DNA of 64,000 nt from Chryseobacterium sp. OSA05B (lineage in GTDB: Bacteria; Bacteroidota; Bacteroidia; Flavobacteriales; Weeksellaceae), in assembly GCF_019970065.1 (NCBI RefSeq), contig NZ_JAHXYH010000006.1, positions 124,001-188,000 of the forward strand, written 5' to 3'. Shown here piece by piece: positions 52,301 to 59,054 of the stretch; position 1 is the stretch's first letter, and every line of letters starts with the position of its first letter. A program made the position numbers and the translations under genes. Below the pieces are notes generated by a model that had not been told where the DNA came from, ran no database searches, and saw only the letters and a list, made by a program, of their open reading frames with translations.

Positions 52301-52381
52301 CGAGGCAGGTACCCACCTCTGTGCATTAAGACTGGCCAAACTGCCTGCCAATGCACAAACTAGTAAAATTCTTTTTTTCAT
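49319..52381 (-). CDS. Reprolysin-like zinc metalloprotease with FnIII/GEVED-type repeats and T9SS tail
   Basis: Secreted 1020-residue protease. Signal peptide MKKRILLVCALAGSLASLNA; propeptide; M12B/reprolysin-type catalytic domain with the metzincin motif HEMGHQLGGNH (AAHEMGHQLGGNHTFSH); beta-sandwich regions including a fibronectin type III-like domain (APTGVFALGTEILKTTARLSW) and a GEVED-type segment (MEVWIDYNRNGVF); and a C-terminal type A sorting tail (SEISIYPNPADTFVEVKN to IKGMYVITLKDD). It has its own promoter with TTG-N18-TATTTTTG. An extracellular protease by type IX secretion. Confidence 0.92.
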   Translation of the reverse strand: MKKRILLVCALAGSLASLNAQRWVPASQKTSEIRKEVEVKYSYKVDVSSLRELLKDAVETGKGAQAVIVSLPTAEGKIEKFAVYSDPVMEKSMADRYQLGSYVGVGVDDPSKYLRFSTSPREIQSMIIKDGIFQFIEPITNDRGTYGVFYKTKRTESEHGFECTSEEKNLKDIKALEANGKKNLSNVGITNRPASTKYRTYRLALAVTGEYTKKFDPAGGTANTVAQMNATMNRVNGIFEKDFGIKLIIQDLPNIIYTDPATDFYTPPVVNTDPSLNLQLQQTLTSIVGNANYDMGHVFNAAGGNGNAGSIGSTCVNPATATTLAKGSAFTQSANPMGDAFDIDYAAHEMGHQLGGNHTFSHVSEGSGVNVEPGGGTTIMGYAGITGDNVQDVTDAYFHYSSVNQILNSLDSKPACGTSMEITTNTAPVISPLTAYSIPKGTAYYLDATATDADPIKYTWEQYDSVDSYNSISGDSGWGYSAQGALTRSYFGTASGRRYFPSLPLVMSGVLTNKTVFGSATNPSWETVSYVPRTLHYAVTVRDENATRPMLASAETTVTVGNDGPFKFSGVTASTTLYNNASNTITWDVANTNTAPYNAANVKIEYTTDLVNGATWTELVASTPNTGSYTAQMPASLSGAVKLKISAIGNIFYAVSPQVTVGAAPTSTTAAPTGVFALGTEILKTTARLSWNSVPGATYSINYRKVGQTNWLNATSPTSSVLLSGLEDESNYEAQVAAVVNSVPGAFSTNYTFKTKGLRTGTDYCLMTTGGNSFASFGFNSGLAQLNLSNLAYSQLTYKTIFSTYQDFSEDATKVINLTKGTQYTMSYFNVGNQAGYNDKMEVWIDYNRNGVFEASEKIGSKSTVPPANGQYQGTIVFTVPAAAYSGDKLLRMRVANTFFNTATGPCGSPSVGVTGGGVISQGSFKDFSVKITGGLAVDDVNGPKTSEISIYPNPADTFVEVKNLKGKADYSIFSADGRLVQQGQTDGNNRINVASLIKGMYVITLKDDKNTYNTKLIKK

Positions 52382-52426
52382 AACTGAACTACATGAATAG
52401 AATTAATAAATTTTAAATATCCAGAA

Positions 52427-52455
52427 CAAAAATAACAATTTATAACATAGTACAA
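52427..52455 (-). promoter_or_regulatory. Promoter of the reprolysin-like protease gene
   Basis: Minus-strand TATTTTTG (52427-52434) with TTG 18 nt further upstream (52453-52455), 46 nt before the ATG; a near-complete Bacteroidota promoter. Confidence 0.6.
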
Positions 52456-52459
52456 TTAA

Positions 52460-52507
52460 AAAAAATGGCTAATTTTAATAAAATTAGCCATTTTGGTTCT
52501 TTTTTTG
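52460..52507. terminator. Strong terminator of the prolyl oligopeptidase gene
   Basis: AAAATGGCTAATTTT (52462-52476) and AAAATTAGCCATTTT (52480-52494) form a perfect 15-bp stem; the minus strand then has A/T-rich sequence. It ends the prolyl oligopeptidase transcript but the T-rich sequence on the plus strand could also stop transcription in that direction. Confidence 0.88.
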
Positions 52508-52517
52508 TTATTTATAA

Positions 52518-54620
52518 CTATTTATTAATTCCCATTTCATATAAAGCAAAAGAAATAAGGTCCGCATTTTCACTAATGACCTGTTCTGTTGCTCTTCCCG
52601 CACCATGACCTGCGTTTTTCTCAATTCTTAATAATATTGGATTTTTACATCCCTGCTTTTCCTGAAGTTCAGCTCCGAATTTGAATGAATGCGCCGGAAC
52701 TACCCTGTCATCATGGTCACTTGTAATGATCATTGTAGAAGGATAACATGTTCCTTTTTTCACATTATGAACCGGAGAATAGGATTTAAGATATTCAAAC
52801 ATTTCTTTGCTGTCTTCTGGCGTTCCATAGTCATATGACCATCCAGCTCCGGCTGTGAATTTGTTGTATCTCAGCATATCCAGCACGCCAACACCCGGGA
52901 AAGCGACTTTAGCCAGATCAGGACGCATCGTCATGGTAGCTCCTACCAGAAGTCCTCCGTTTGATCTTCCGGACAGCGCCATGTATTCTTTTGAAGTATA
53001 GCCTTTCTTCTGTAAATATTCTCCTGCAGCAATGAAATCTTCGAAAACATTTTTCTTCTGGGTCTTTGTTCCTGCATCATGCCATTTTTTACCATATTCA
53101 CCACCACCTCTGATGTTCGGTACAGCATAGATTCCTCCGTTTTCCATCCAGATGGCGTTTACTACAGAGAATGAAGGCTGAAGACTGATATTGAAACCGC
53201 CGTAAGAATACAGAATCGTTGGATTTTTACCGTTAAGCTTGGTGCCTTTTTTATAATTGATCATCATCGGAACTTTCGTACCGTCTTTTGAAGTATAGAA
53301 TACCTGCTCAGAAACGTAATCATCAGGATTGAATTTCACTTTCGGCTTCTGATAAACTTCCCATTTTCCAGAATCTGCATTAAATTTATAGGTAGTCCCC
53401 GGTGTGATATAGTTGCTGAAAGAGAAATAAAGCTCTTTTTCCTCCTTTTTACCCCCAAAACCACTTACATTTCCTTTTCCGGGAAGTGTAATTTCTCTTA
53501 CCAGCTTTCCTGTTTTATCAAACTGCTTCACCTGATCGATCGCGTCCACCATATACGTTGCAAAAAAGTATCCACCTCCTGAAGAGATTCCCAAAACATT
53601 CTCTGTCTGCGGAATAACATCTTTCCAGGTTTCCGGGGAAGGATTGGCAATACTTGTTTTTACCAGACGCATATTCGGAGCATCTTTATCCGTAAATATA
53701 AACAGGTCATCTCCTTGTGTGTCCACAATATTTACATTAATATCAAACCCTTTGTTGATTTGTACAAAATCACCACCTTTCTTCAGGTCTTTGATGTACA
53801 GTTCATTTCCATTCGTTGCATTGGCAGCAGAAATGATAAGGTATCTCTGATCTTCAGAAACATCAGCCCCAAGATATCTTCTGGGTGTTTTATCACCTCC
53901 AAAAATCAGTTGATCAGCAGACTGCTTGGTTCCTAATTTATGGAAATACACTTTATGCTTATCGGTCATTCCTGAAAGTACGGTTCCTTCTTTTGGCTTA
54001 TCATAGCTTGAATAGTAAAACCCTTCATCACCCTGCCATGAAATTCCACTGAATTTTACGTCTACCAGCGTTTCGTCGATTTGCTTTTTAGTGATTGCAT
54101 CAATGATGATGATCTTATTCCAGTCACTTCCGCCTTCAGAAATGGAATAGGCAGCCAGGTTTCCTTTTTTGTTGAATGACAGATTGGAAAGTGAAGTGGT
54201 TCCTTTTTCTGAAAATTTATTCGGATCTAAAAAGATTTCCGTTGCTTTGGTCTTATTGTTTGTTCTGTATAGGACAGACTGTGCCTGAAGGCCGTCATTT
54301 TTATAATAATAGGTGTAATCTCCCTCTTTGAAAGGTGCTGAAATTTTTTCGTAATTCCAGATATCTTTCAGCTGATCCTTGATCTTATTTCTGAAAGGAA
54401 TCTTAGCAAGATAATTCTGGCTGTAGGCTACTTCATCGTCTACCCATTTCTTTGTAGCTTCAGAATCGTTTTCAAGATCTCTGAAAGGGTCAGCAACAGC
54501 TGTACCGAAATAGGTATCTGTCTGACTTCCTTTTATGGCATTAGGATAATTCATTTTTTGAGCATAAAAAGTTGCTGAAAACAGGACTCCAGCAGTTAAT
54601 AAAAGAGGTTTAAAATTCAT
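52518..54620 (-). CDS. Prolyl oligopeptidase (S9A), exported
   Basis: Serine peptidase that cuts proline-containing short peptides in the periplasm. The ATG at 54620 gives signal MNFKPLLLTAGVLFSATFYAQ; the ATG 18 nt upstream would overlap the promoter element. A beta-propeller occupies about residues 75-425, and the alpha/beta hydrolase domain holds GRSNGGLLVGATM (catalytic Ser), DHDDRVVPAHSFKFG (Asp) and NAGHGAGR (His). Length about 700 is normal. No sorting tail is present. Confidence 0.94.
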   Translation of the reverse strand: MNFKPLLLTAGVLFSATFYAQKMNYPNAIKGSQTDTYFGTAVADPFRDLENDSEATKKWVDDEVAYSQNYLAKIPFRNKIKDQLKDIWNYEKISAPFKEGDYTYYYKNDGLQAQSVLYRTNNKTKATEIFLDPNKFSEKGTTSLSNLSFNKKGNLAAYSISEGGSDWNKIIIIDAITKKQIDETLVDVKFSGISWQGDEGFYYSSYDKPKEGTVLSGMTDKHKVYFHKLGTKQSADQLIFGGDKTPRRYLGADVSEDQRYLIISAANATNGNELYIKDLKKGGDFVQINKGFDINVNIVDTQGDDLFIFTDKDAPNMRLVKTSIANPSPETWKDVIPQTENVLGISSGGGYFFATYMVDAIDQVKQFDKTGKLVREITLPGKGNVSGFGGKKEEKELYFSFSNYITPGTTYKFNADSGKWEVYQKPKVKFNPDDYVSEQVFYTSKDGTKVPMMINYKKGTKLNGKNPTILYSYGGFNISLQPSFSVVNAIWMENGGIYAVPNIRGGGEYGKKWHDAGTKTQKKNVFEDFIAAGEYLQKKGYTSKEYMALSGRSNGGLLVGATMTMRPDLAKVAFPGVGVLDMLRYNKFTAGAGWSYDYGTPEDSKEMFEYLKSYSPVHNVKKGTCYPSTMIITSDHDDRVVPAHSFKFGAELQEKQGCKNPILLRIEKNAGHGAGRATEQVISENADLISFALYEMGINK

Positions 54621-54635
54621 AATCAAGGGTTTTCT

Positions 54636-54643
54636 CAAAAATA
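54636..54643 (-). promoter_or_regulatory. Promoter -7 element for the prolyl oligopeptidase gene
   Basis: Minus-strand TATTTTTG fits TAnnTTTG 16 nt before the ATG at 54620; it lies over the alternative ATG at 54638, which argues against that start. Confidence 0.5.
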
Positions 54644-54660
54644 CGTAAAGTATGTGAAAT

Positions 54661-54690
54661 AAAAAAAGCCCTGATACCAGAGCTTTTAAT
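54661..54690 (-). terminator. Terminator after the paralogous exported-protein pair
   Basis: AAAGC-C-CTG pairs with CAG-A-GCTTT (54665-54686), followed on the minus strand by seven Ts. Confidence 0.75.
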
Positions 54691-54715
54691 CACAAAAAAT
54701 ATTTTCTACAGATCC

Positions 54716-55390
54716 TTATTTGGACCCGAAACTTTCAAAGTAAAAATCCGTCAATCCTGAAACTATTTCATCAGGACTGCCATTCCAATAGTAAGTTTTT
54801 CCACCTTCATTTAACTGATACAGACTAAACTTTTGTTCGGTAACGACTGTTTTATCTGCATTTTTAAAATCCTGCACGCTCTGAAGCAGGTATTTTTTAA
54901 GCTCTTCCGGCTTTACATTTTTAATATCACCAGACGGAATATCAGAAAATTTTGCAGGAACCCTGAAACTTACGGAATAACTGACCTCAGCAATTTTTTG
55001 ATCTTCTACATGTTCATTCTGGACTATTTTTACGTCTTTAACGGTAAGTTTTCCTCTTTTGAAATTCTCCATCATTGCACTAAAGTATCCTTCTGCTTCT
55101 TTTCTGCATGCATCAGCAGTTTCTTTGGAAAAAACAGATAAAAAATGATCTGTGCTTTCTTTCATCATTTCCAGGGATACTGTATTAAAGTCAACCTGAT
55201 AAGCCGTTTCACCTTCTACGGTCGGTCTTAAGTAATCATTCAGCTTGTTCAGAACAGCCGTATCATTATTAACGAAAGTACCGAAGTACATTTCAAAGAC
55301 TTCCGAAGGTTTTTTCACCTCGGTTTGAGCCATCAGATTCTGACTTAAAACAGCCAGCATCAGCACTATGATGATCTTAAAATTTTTCAT
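54716..55390 (-). CDS. Exported protein of unknown family (paralogue A)
   Basis: 224 residues with signal peptide MKNFKIIIVLMLAVLSQNLMAQ. I do not recognise the family. It begins EVFEMYFGTFVNNDTAVLNKLNDYL and ends in a pattern KTYYWNGSPDEIVSGLTDFYFESF. Both share clear similarity with the gene just upstream (start at 56075): QTE/QTD after the signal, YFGTFV/YFNTFV, LNDYL, and YYWNGSPDE/YYWNGGPQE. The two are 13 nt apart and co-transcribed. Likely periplasmic; role unknown. Confidence 0.72.
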   Translation of the reverse strand: MKNFKIIIVLMLAVLSQNLMAQTEVKKPSEVFEMYFGTFVNNDTAVLNKLNDYLRPTVEGETAYQVDFNTVSLEMMKESTDHFLSVFSKETADACRKEAEGYFSAMMENFKRGKLTVKDVKIVQNEHVEDQKIAEVSYSVSFRVPAKFSDIPSGDIKNVKPEELKKYLLQSVQDFKNADKTVVTEQKFSLYQLNEGGKTYYWNGSPDEIVSGLTDFYFESFGSK

Positions 55391-55403
55391 ATTGATATTT
55401 TTT

Positions 55404-56075
55404 CTAATGATTTAAGCTTTTAAAGTAGGAATTATTCAGCTTCCAGACTAATTCCTGCGGGCCGCCGTTCCAGTAGTAAGTATTTCCTTCTTTTTTAACC
55501 TGATAAAGTTTAAAAATCTGATGTACCGTCGATTTCTTTTCTGATTTTGCAAAAGCTTTTGTTTTGTTTTTCAAATAGCTCTTCAAATCTTCTGCATTCA
55601 TTTTCCTCGCTTCCTCAAGCTTGAGTGTAGAAACGTTTGCGGGAACAGGAAAACTTAGATCCACGCTAAGTTCTGTCACCCAACTGTTAGCTGCATATTC
55701 ATTTTTGACTTCTTTTGTACTTTTTACAACGTATCCGGTGTTCTTTACATTGTTTAAAAGGGCACTGAAATATTCCCCCGCCTCGGCCTGGCATGCAGCC
55801 GCCGTTTCCTTTGGAAGGTTGGCAAGGAAGTTCCCAGTAAGAACCTGAATCTCATCATTAAAAGATTTGTTCAGGTCTATTGTATACGTATTTTCCGTCC
55901 CAAGGAATGGGGCAAGATAGTCATTAAGCTGTTGCAGGGCACGTTCGTCCTGTTTTACAAAAGTATTAAAATAGATCCCGAATACCTGCTCCGGTTTCAG
56001 AGCGTCAGTCTGTGCAGAAAGATTCTGAATACAGAACAGCAGCATCACCAATACAATTCTCATCGTTCCTTTCAT
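55404..56075 (-). CDS. Exported protein of unknown family (paralogue B)
   Basis: 223 residues, signal MKGTMRIVLVMLLFCIQNLSAQ. Homologous to the next gene downstream throughout, as the shared motifs GIYFNTFVKQDERALQQLNDYLAPF and NTYYWNGGPQELVWKLNNSYFKSL show. Local duplication is the simplest explanation. It is the first gene of the pair and is followed after 13 nt by the paralogue. Confidence 0.72.
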   Translation of the reverse strand: MKGTMRIVLVMLLFCIQNLSAQTDALKPEQVFGIYFNTFVKQDERALQQLNDYLAPFLGTENTYTIDLNKSFNDEIQVLTGNFLANLPKETAAACQAEAGEYFSALLNNVKNTGYVVKSTKEVKNEYAANSWVTELSVDLSFPVPANVSTLKLEEARKMNAEDLKSYLKNKTKAFAKSEKKSTVHQIFKLYQVKKEGNTYYWNGGPQELVWKLNNSYFKSLNH

Positions 56076-56107
56076 AGTGTAGTTTTTAAAATATCTGAAT
56101 TTAAAGC

Positions 56108-56136
56108 AAAAAAAAGCCCTTGAAATTCAAGAGCTG
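56108..56136 (-). terminator. Terminator of prfA
   Basis: AGC-C-CTTGAA pairs with TTCAAG-A-GCT (56115-56135); the minus strand then has a T-run. 17 nt past the prfA stop. Confidence 0.82.
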
Positions 56137-56152
56137 ATTGATATATCTGTTT

Positions 56153-57238
56153 TTAATAATTCTCTTCTTCTCCTTTCATCTTCTCTGCATTTTCCGCCAT
56201 GATTACGGCATCTATCATTTCAGAGATATCTCCGTTCATATAGGCATCCAGATTATACATGGATTTGTTGATTCTGTGATCCGTCACCCTTCCCTGAGGA
56301 TAGTTATAGGTTTTGATCTTTGCAGAACGGTCACCGGTAGAAACCATAGATTTACGTTGGGCTGCAATATCACCCTGAACTTTCTGCAATTCGATGTCAT
56401 ATAGTTTGGTTCTCAACATTTCCATTGCCAATTCACGGTTAGCCAGCTGGGAACGTGCCTGCTGACAAACAACCACCATCCCTGAAGGTTTGTGCGTCAG
56501 CTGAACTTTCGTTTCAACCTTGTTTACGTTCTGACCTCCGGCTCCACCTGAACGGGATGTCTGCATTTCAATATCGGCAGGATTCAGTTCAAAATCCACC
56601 TCTTCAGCTTCCGGTAATACGGCAATGGTGATAGCGGACGTATGAACTCTACCCTGAGATTCTGTTTCAGGAACACGCTGTACACGGTGAACTCCGGACT
56701 CGAATTTCATAATTCCGTAAACGCCTTCTCCTTCCACCTTCATGATCAGTTCTTTATAACCTTTTGCTGCTTCATTAGAATCAGTCACTTCATGTCTCCA
56801 GCCTTTTGTTTTGAAATACATGCTGTACATTCTGTAAACATCTTCCACAAAAATAGCCGCTTCATCACCTCCTGTTCCGGCACGAAGTTCTACAATAATG
56901 TTTTTGTCGTCGGCAGGATCTTTAGGAATCAATAAAACCTTAAGCTCTTCTTCCAATCCCGGAAGTTTAGCCTGAGCTTCTACTTTTTCCTCCTTTGCCA
57001 TATCTACTAAATCTCTGTCTGAGCCGTCAGCAATGATTTCTTCAGATTCTGCAATATTATCTAAAGCACTTTTATACTGATCGTACACTCTTACAATCTT
57101 TCCCAAATCACTGTACTCTTTGTTCAGAGAAGAATATTTTTTTTGATCTGAAATGATATCAGGCTGTATAATAAGGTCTGCAACCTCATTATATCTTTGT
57201 TTAATAGCTTCTAATTTTGGAATTAATGATTTAGACAT
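56153..57238 (-). CDS. prfA: Peptide chain release factor 1
   Basis: Class I release factor that recognises UAA and UAG and releases the finished peptide. Domain 1 helices run to about residue 100; the PxT-type codon-recognition tripeptide is PET at 190-192 in [15 protein letters not shown]; the catalytic GGQ is at 234-236 in [14 protein letters not shown]. Length 361 is normal. Its distance from the PrfH gene (12 kb) allows comparison of the two GGQ factors in one window. Its promoter is TTG-N20-TATCTTTG. Confidence 0.96.
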   Translation of the reverse strand: MSKSLIPKLEAIKQRYNEVADLIIQPDIISDQKKYSSLNKEYSDLGKIVRVYDQYKSALDNIAESEEIIADGSDRDLVDMAKEEKVEAQAKLPGLEEELKVLLIPKDPADDKNIIVELRAGTGGDEAAIFVEDVYRMYSMYFKTKGWRHEVTDSNEAAKGYKELIMKVEGEGVYGIMKFESGVHRVQRVPETESQGRVHTSAITIAVLPEAEEVDFELNPADIEMQTSRSGGAGGQNVNKVETKVQLTHKPSGMVVVCQQARSQLANRELAMEMLRTKLYDIELQKVQGDIAAQRKSMVSTGDRSAKIKTYNYPQGRVTDHRINKSMYNLDAYMNGDISEMIDAVIMAENAEKMKGEEENY

Positions 57239-57745
57239 TCTGCAATTTTTGAGAGTGCAAAGATAAGAATTATTAATTCAAATCTCAATGCCATTTTTAT
57301 AAAGCATAAGTATTTGGTATATATTCTTTTGTCCTGAAACAAAAACAGCGAAAATTCCATACTTTCCTATAATCTAACCTGAGTTCGGGTTAACAAAATT
57401 AAGATGATAAAGACTGAAGTCGGAAAAAGGAGGCTGGAAATTGTTATTAGACATTAATCATAAAAGGTTGTCATAAAATTTGATTTCAAATAACTTTAAA
57501 CGCTGTGGTCGCAAAAAATTTTTAATTCAATCTGAAAAAAATTGTTCGCAAAGGCATACCACTCAGCAAAAACAGCAAGCAGCCTTTGCTTAACAAAGTG
57601 CCCTTGCGAACGAAAAATAACATTATCAATAGAGCTTGCGGATCTTGCGTTAAATATATGAACAGGCTATTTACCCACCATGCCATTCTGAACTCAGATT
57701 TATCTAAATGGAAAAAGATATTTTAATAAAAATGCCAACTCCTAT
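57239..57745. other. 507-nt gene-free spacer with inverted repeat
   Basis: Between the APC permease stop and prfA start. It holds the prfA promoter at 57258-57288. Near the middle GTTCGCAAAGGCA (57544-57556) pairs with TGCCCTTGCGAAC (57599-57611), one wobble; the inner GCAAAGGC (57549-57556) also pairs with GCCTTTGC (57582-57589). The GCAAAG/CTTTGCG style resembles dispersed intergenic elements of this group. No coding frame is visible. Confidence 0.5.
57258..57288 (-). promoter_or_regulatory. Promoter of prfA
   Basis: Minus-strand TATCTTTG (57258-57265) with TTG (57286-57288) 20 nt upstream; about 20 nt before the ATG. Confidence 0.6.
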
Positions 57746-59047
57746 TTATTCAGATGGCTTTTTAAAAAACTTTTTATCCACAACATATAAGATCAGTCCG
57801 AATGCTACAATTCCCAGTCCTATGATACTCTCTTTAGGATTATGGATGAGGGTAAAGTAGAGAATATAGATGCTGAAAAGCAGAAAAACGGCAGGAAATA
57901 TATAGAACACATTGGATTTAAATATTTTCCGCTGGTCTTTTTTAAGAAAGAAAACCGTGGAAATAGAGAGACTGGCAAATAGCTGCAGAATGAATGCGGT
58001 ATAAACAAAGATCTCTTTAAAGCTTCCCGTCAGGATAATCACTGAAGCTATCAATGCATGGGCAAAAATGGCTCTTACCGGAATTCCTTTTTTATTATTG
58101 ACGGCCAAAGATCTCCACAAATGATTTTCCTTTGCAAAAGCCTGCGTCAACCTTGATCCCACCCATAAATAACCACTGATCGTCGCAATCAGCTGCAGTG
58201 CAATAAAAATGTTGACGATTTTTCCGAAACTTGTTCCCAGCATATTCCCCGCTGCTTCACCCATCACATCTTCTTTTCCGGCCATCTGACTTACGGGGGC
58301 GTGTTTCAGCATGATAAAATTGACCAGCAGATAACTCACCGTTACGAAAACTGTACCCACAATCAAAGCTCTGGGAAGGTTCTTCTGCACTTCTTTTATT
58401 TCTCCCGCGATGTATGATGCGGAATTCCAACCGGTATAAGAATAAGTGACAAAAACCAGCGACGTTGCAAAAGCGGGAAGCATTATTTCATCCTGCCAGC
58501 TGTTTCCAAATTCCAGACTGTTCCCTGCCGAAGATCCCGGAAGTACAACGCCCAGGATAACCAGAACAATGATAAAAGCAATTTTGATAAAGGTGAAAAA
58601 ATTATGAAACCTGCTGGAAGTCTTCAGGCTGAATGATAACGTCGCAGCCACCAGAAATATAAACACTATCGCAAAACCGTTTCCAAAGGAATAGTTAAAC
58701 GCTGAGAGGTATTTTGACATCGCAAGGGCAGCCAGCGCTACCGGTGCAGAAAATCCTATAATCAGAGAGATCCAGCTTACGAGATACCCGAAAACCGGAT
58801 GGTATGTTTCTTTGAGATAGATATAATCTCCTCCGTTTCCTTTGAAATAGGATCCAAGCTCCGCGTAGCAAAATGCCCCGAACAAAGCGAGAATCCCGCC
58901 AATGATCCACAACAGGAAAATGCTGTAGGTATTGGTAATATCAGACAGCTGAAAACCTAAAGTCGTAAATATCCCGGTCCCAATCATATTGGACACAACG
59001 ATAGCAGCAGCGGTTTTCCAGCCGATCTGGTGTGTAGCAGTACTCAT
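57746..59047 (-). CDS. APC-family amino acid permease
   Basis: Inner-membrane amino acid/polyamine/organocation transporter with about 12 helices (433 residues). The ATG at 59047 (MSTATHQIGWKTAAAIVVSNMIGTGIFTTLGFQ) is the family-like start; the further frame extends into the receptor gene and is rejected. The GTGIF motif of helix 1 is present. Its start is 7 nt after the TonB-dependent receptor stop, so both genes form an operon downstream of a SAM-I riboswitch; a methionine or related substrate is inferred from that. Confidence 0.88.
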   Translation of the reverse strand: MSTATHQIGWKTAAAIVVSNMIGTGIFTTLGFQLSDITNTYSIFLLWIIGGILALFGAFCYAELGSYFKGNGGDYIYLKETYHPVFGYLVSWISLIIGFSAPVALAALAMSKYLSAFNYSFGNGFAIVFIFLVAATLSFSLKTSSRFHNFFTFIKIAFIIVLVILGVVLPGSSAGNSLEFGNSWQDEIMLPAFATSLVFVTYSYTGWNSASYIAGEIKEVQKNLPRALIVGTVFVTVSYLLVNFIMLKHAPVSQMAGKEDVMGEAAGNMLGTSFGKIVNIFIALQLIATISGYLWVGSRLTQAFAKENHLWRSLAVNNKKGIPVRAIFAHALIASVIILTGSFKEIFVYTAFILQLFASLSISTVFFLKKDQRKIFKSNVFYIFPAVFLLFSIYILYFTLIHNPKESIIGLGIVAFGLILYVVDKKFFKKPSE

Positions 59048-59054
59048 TGATCTG

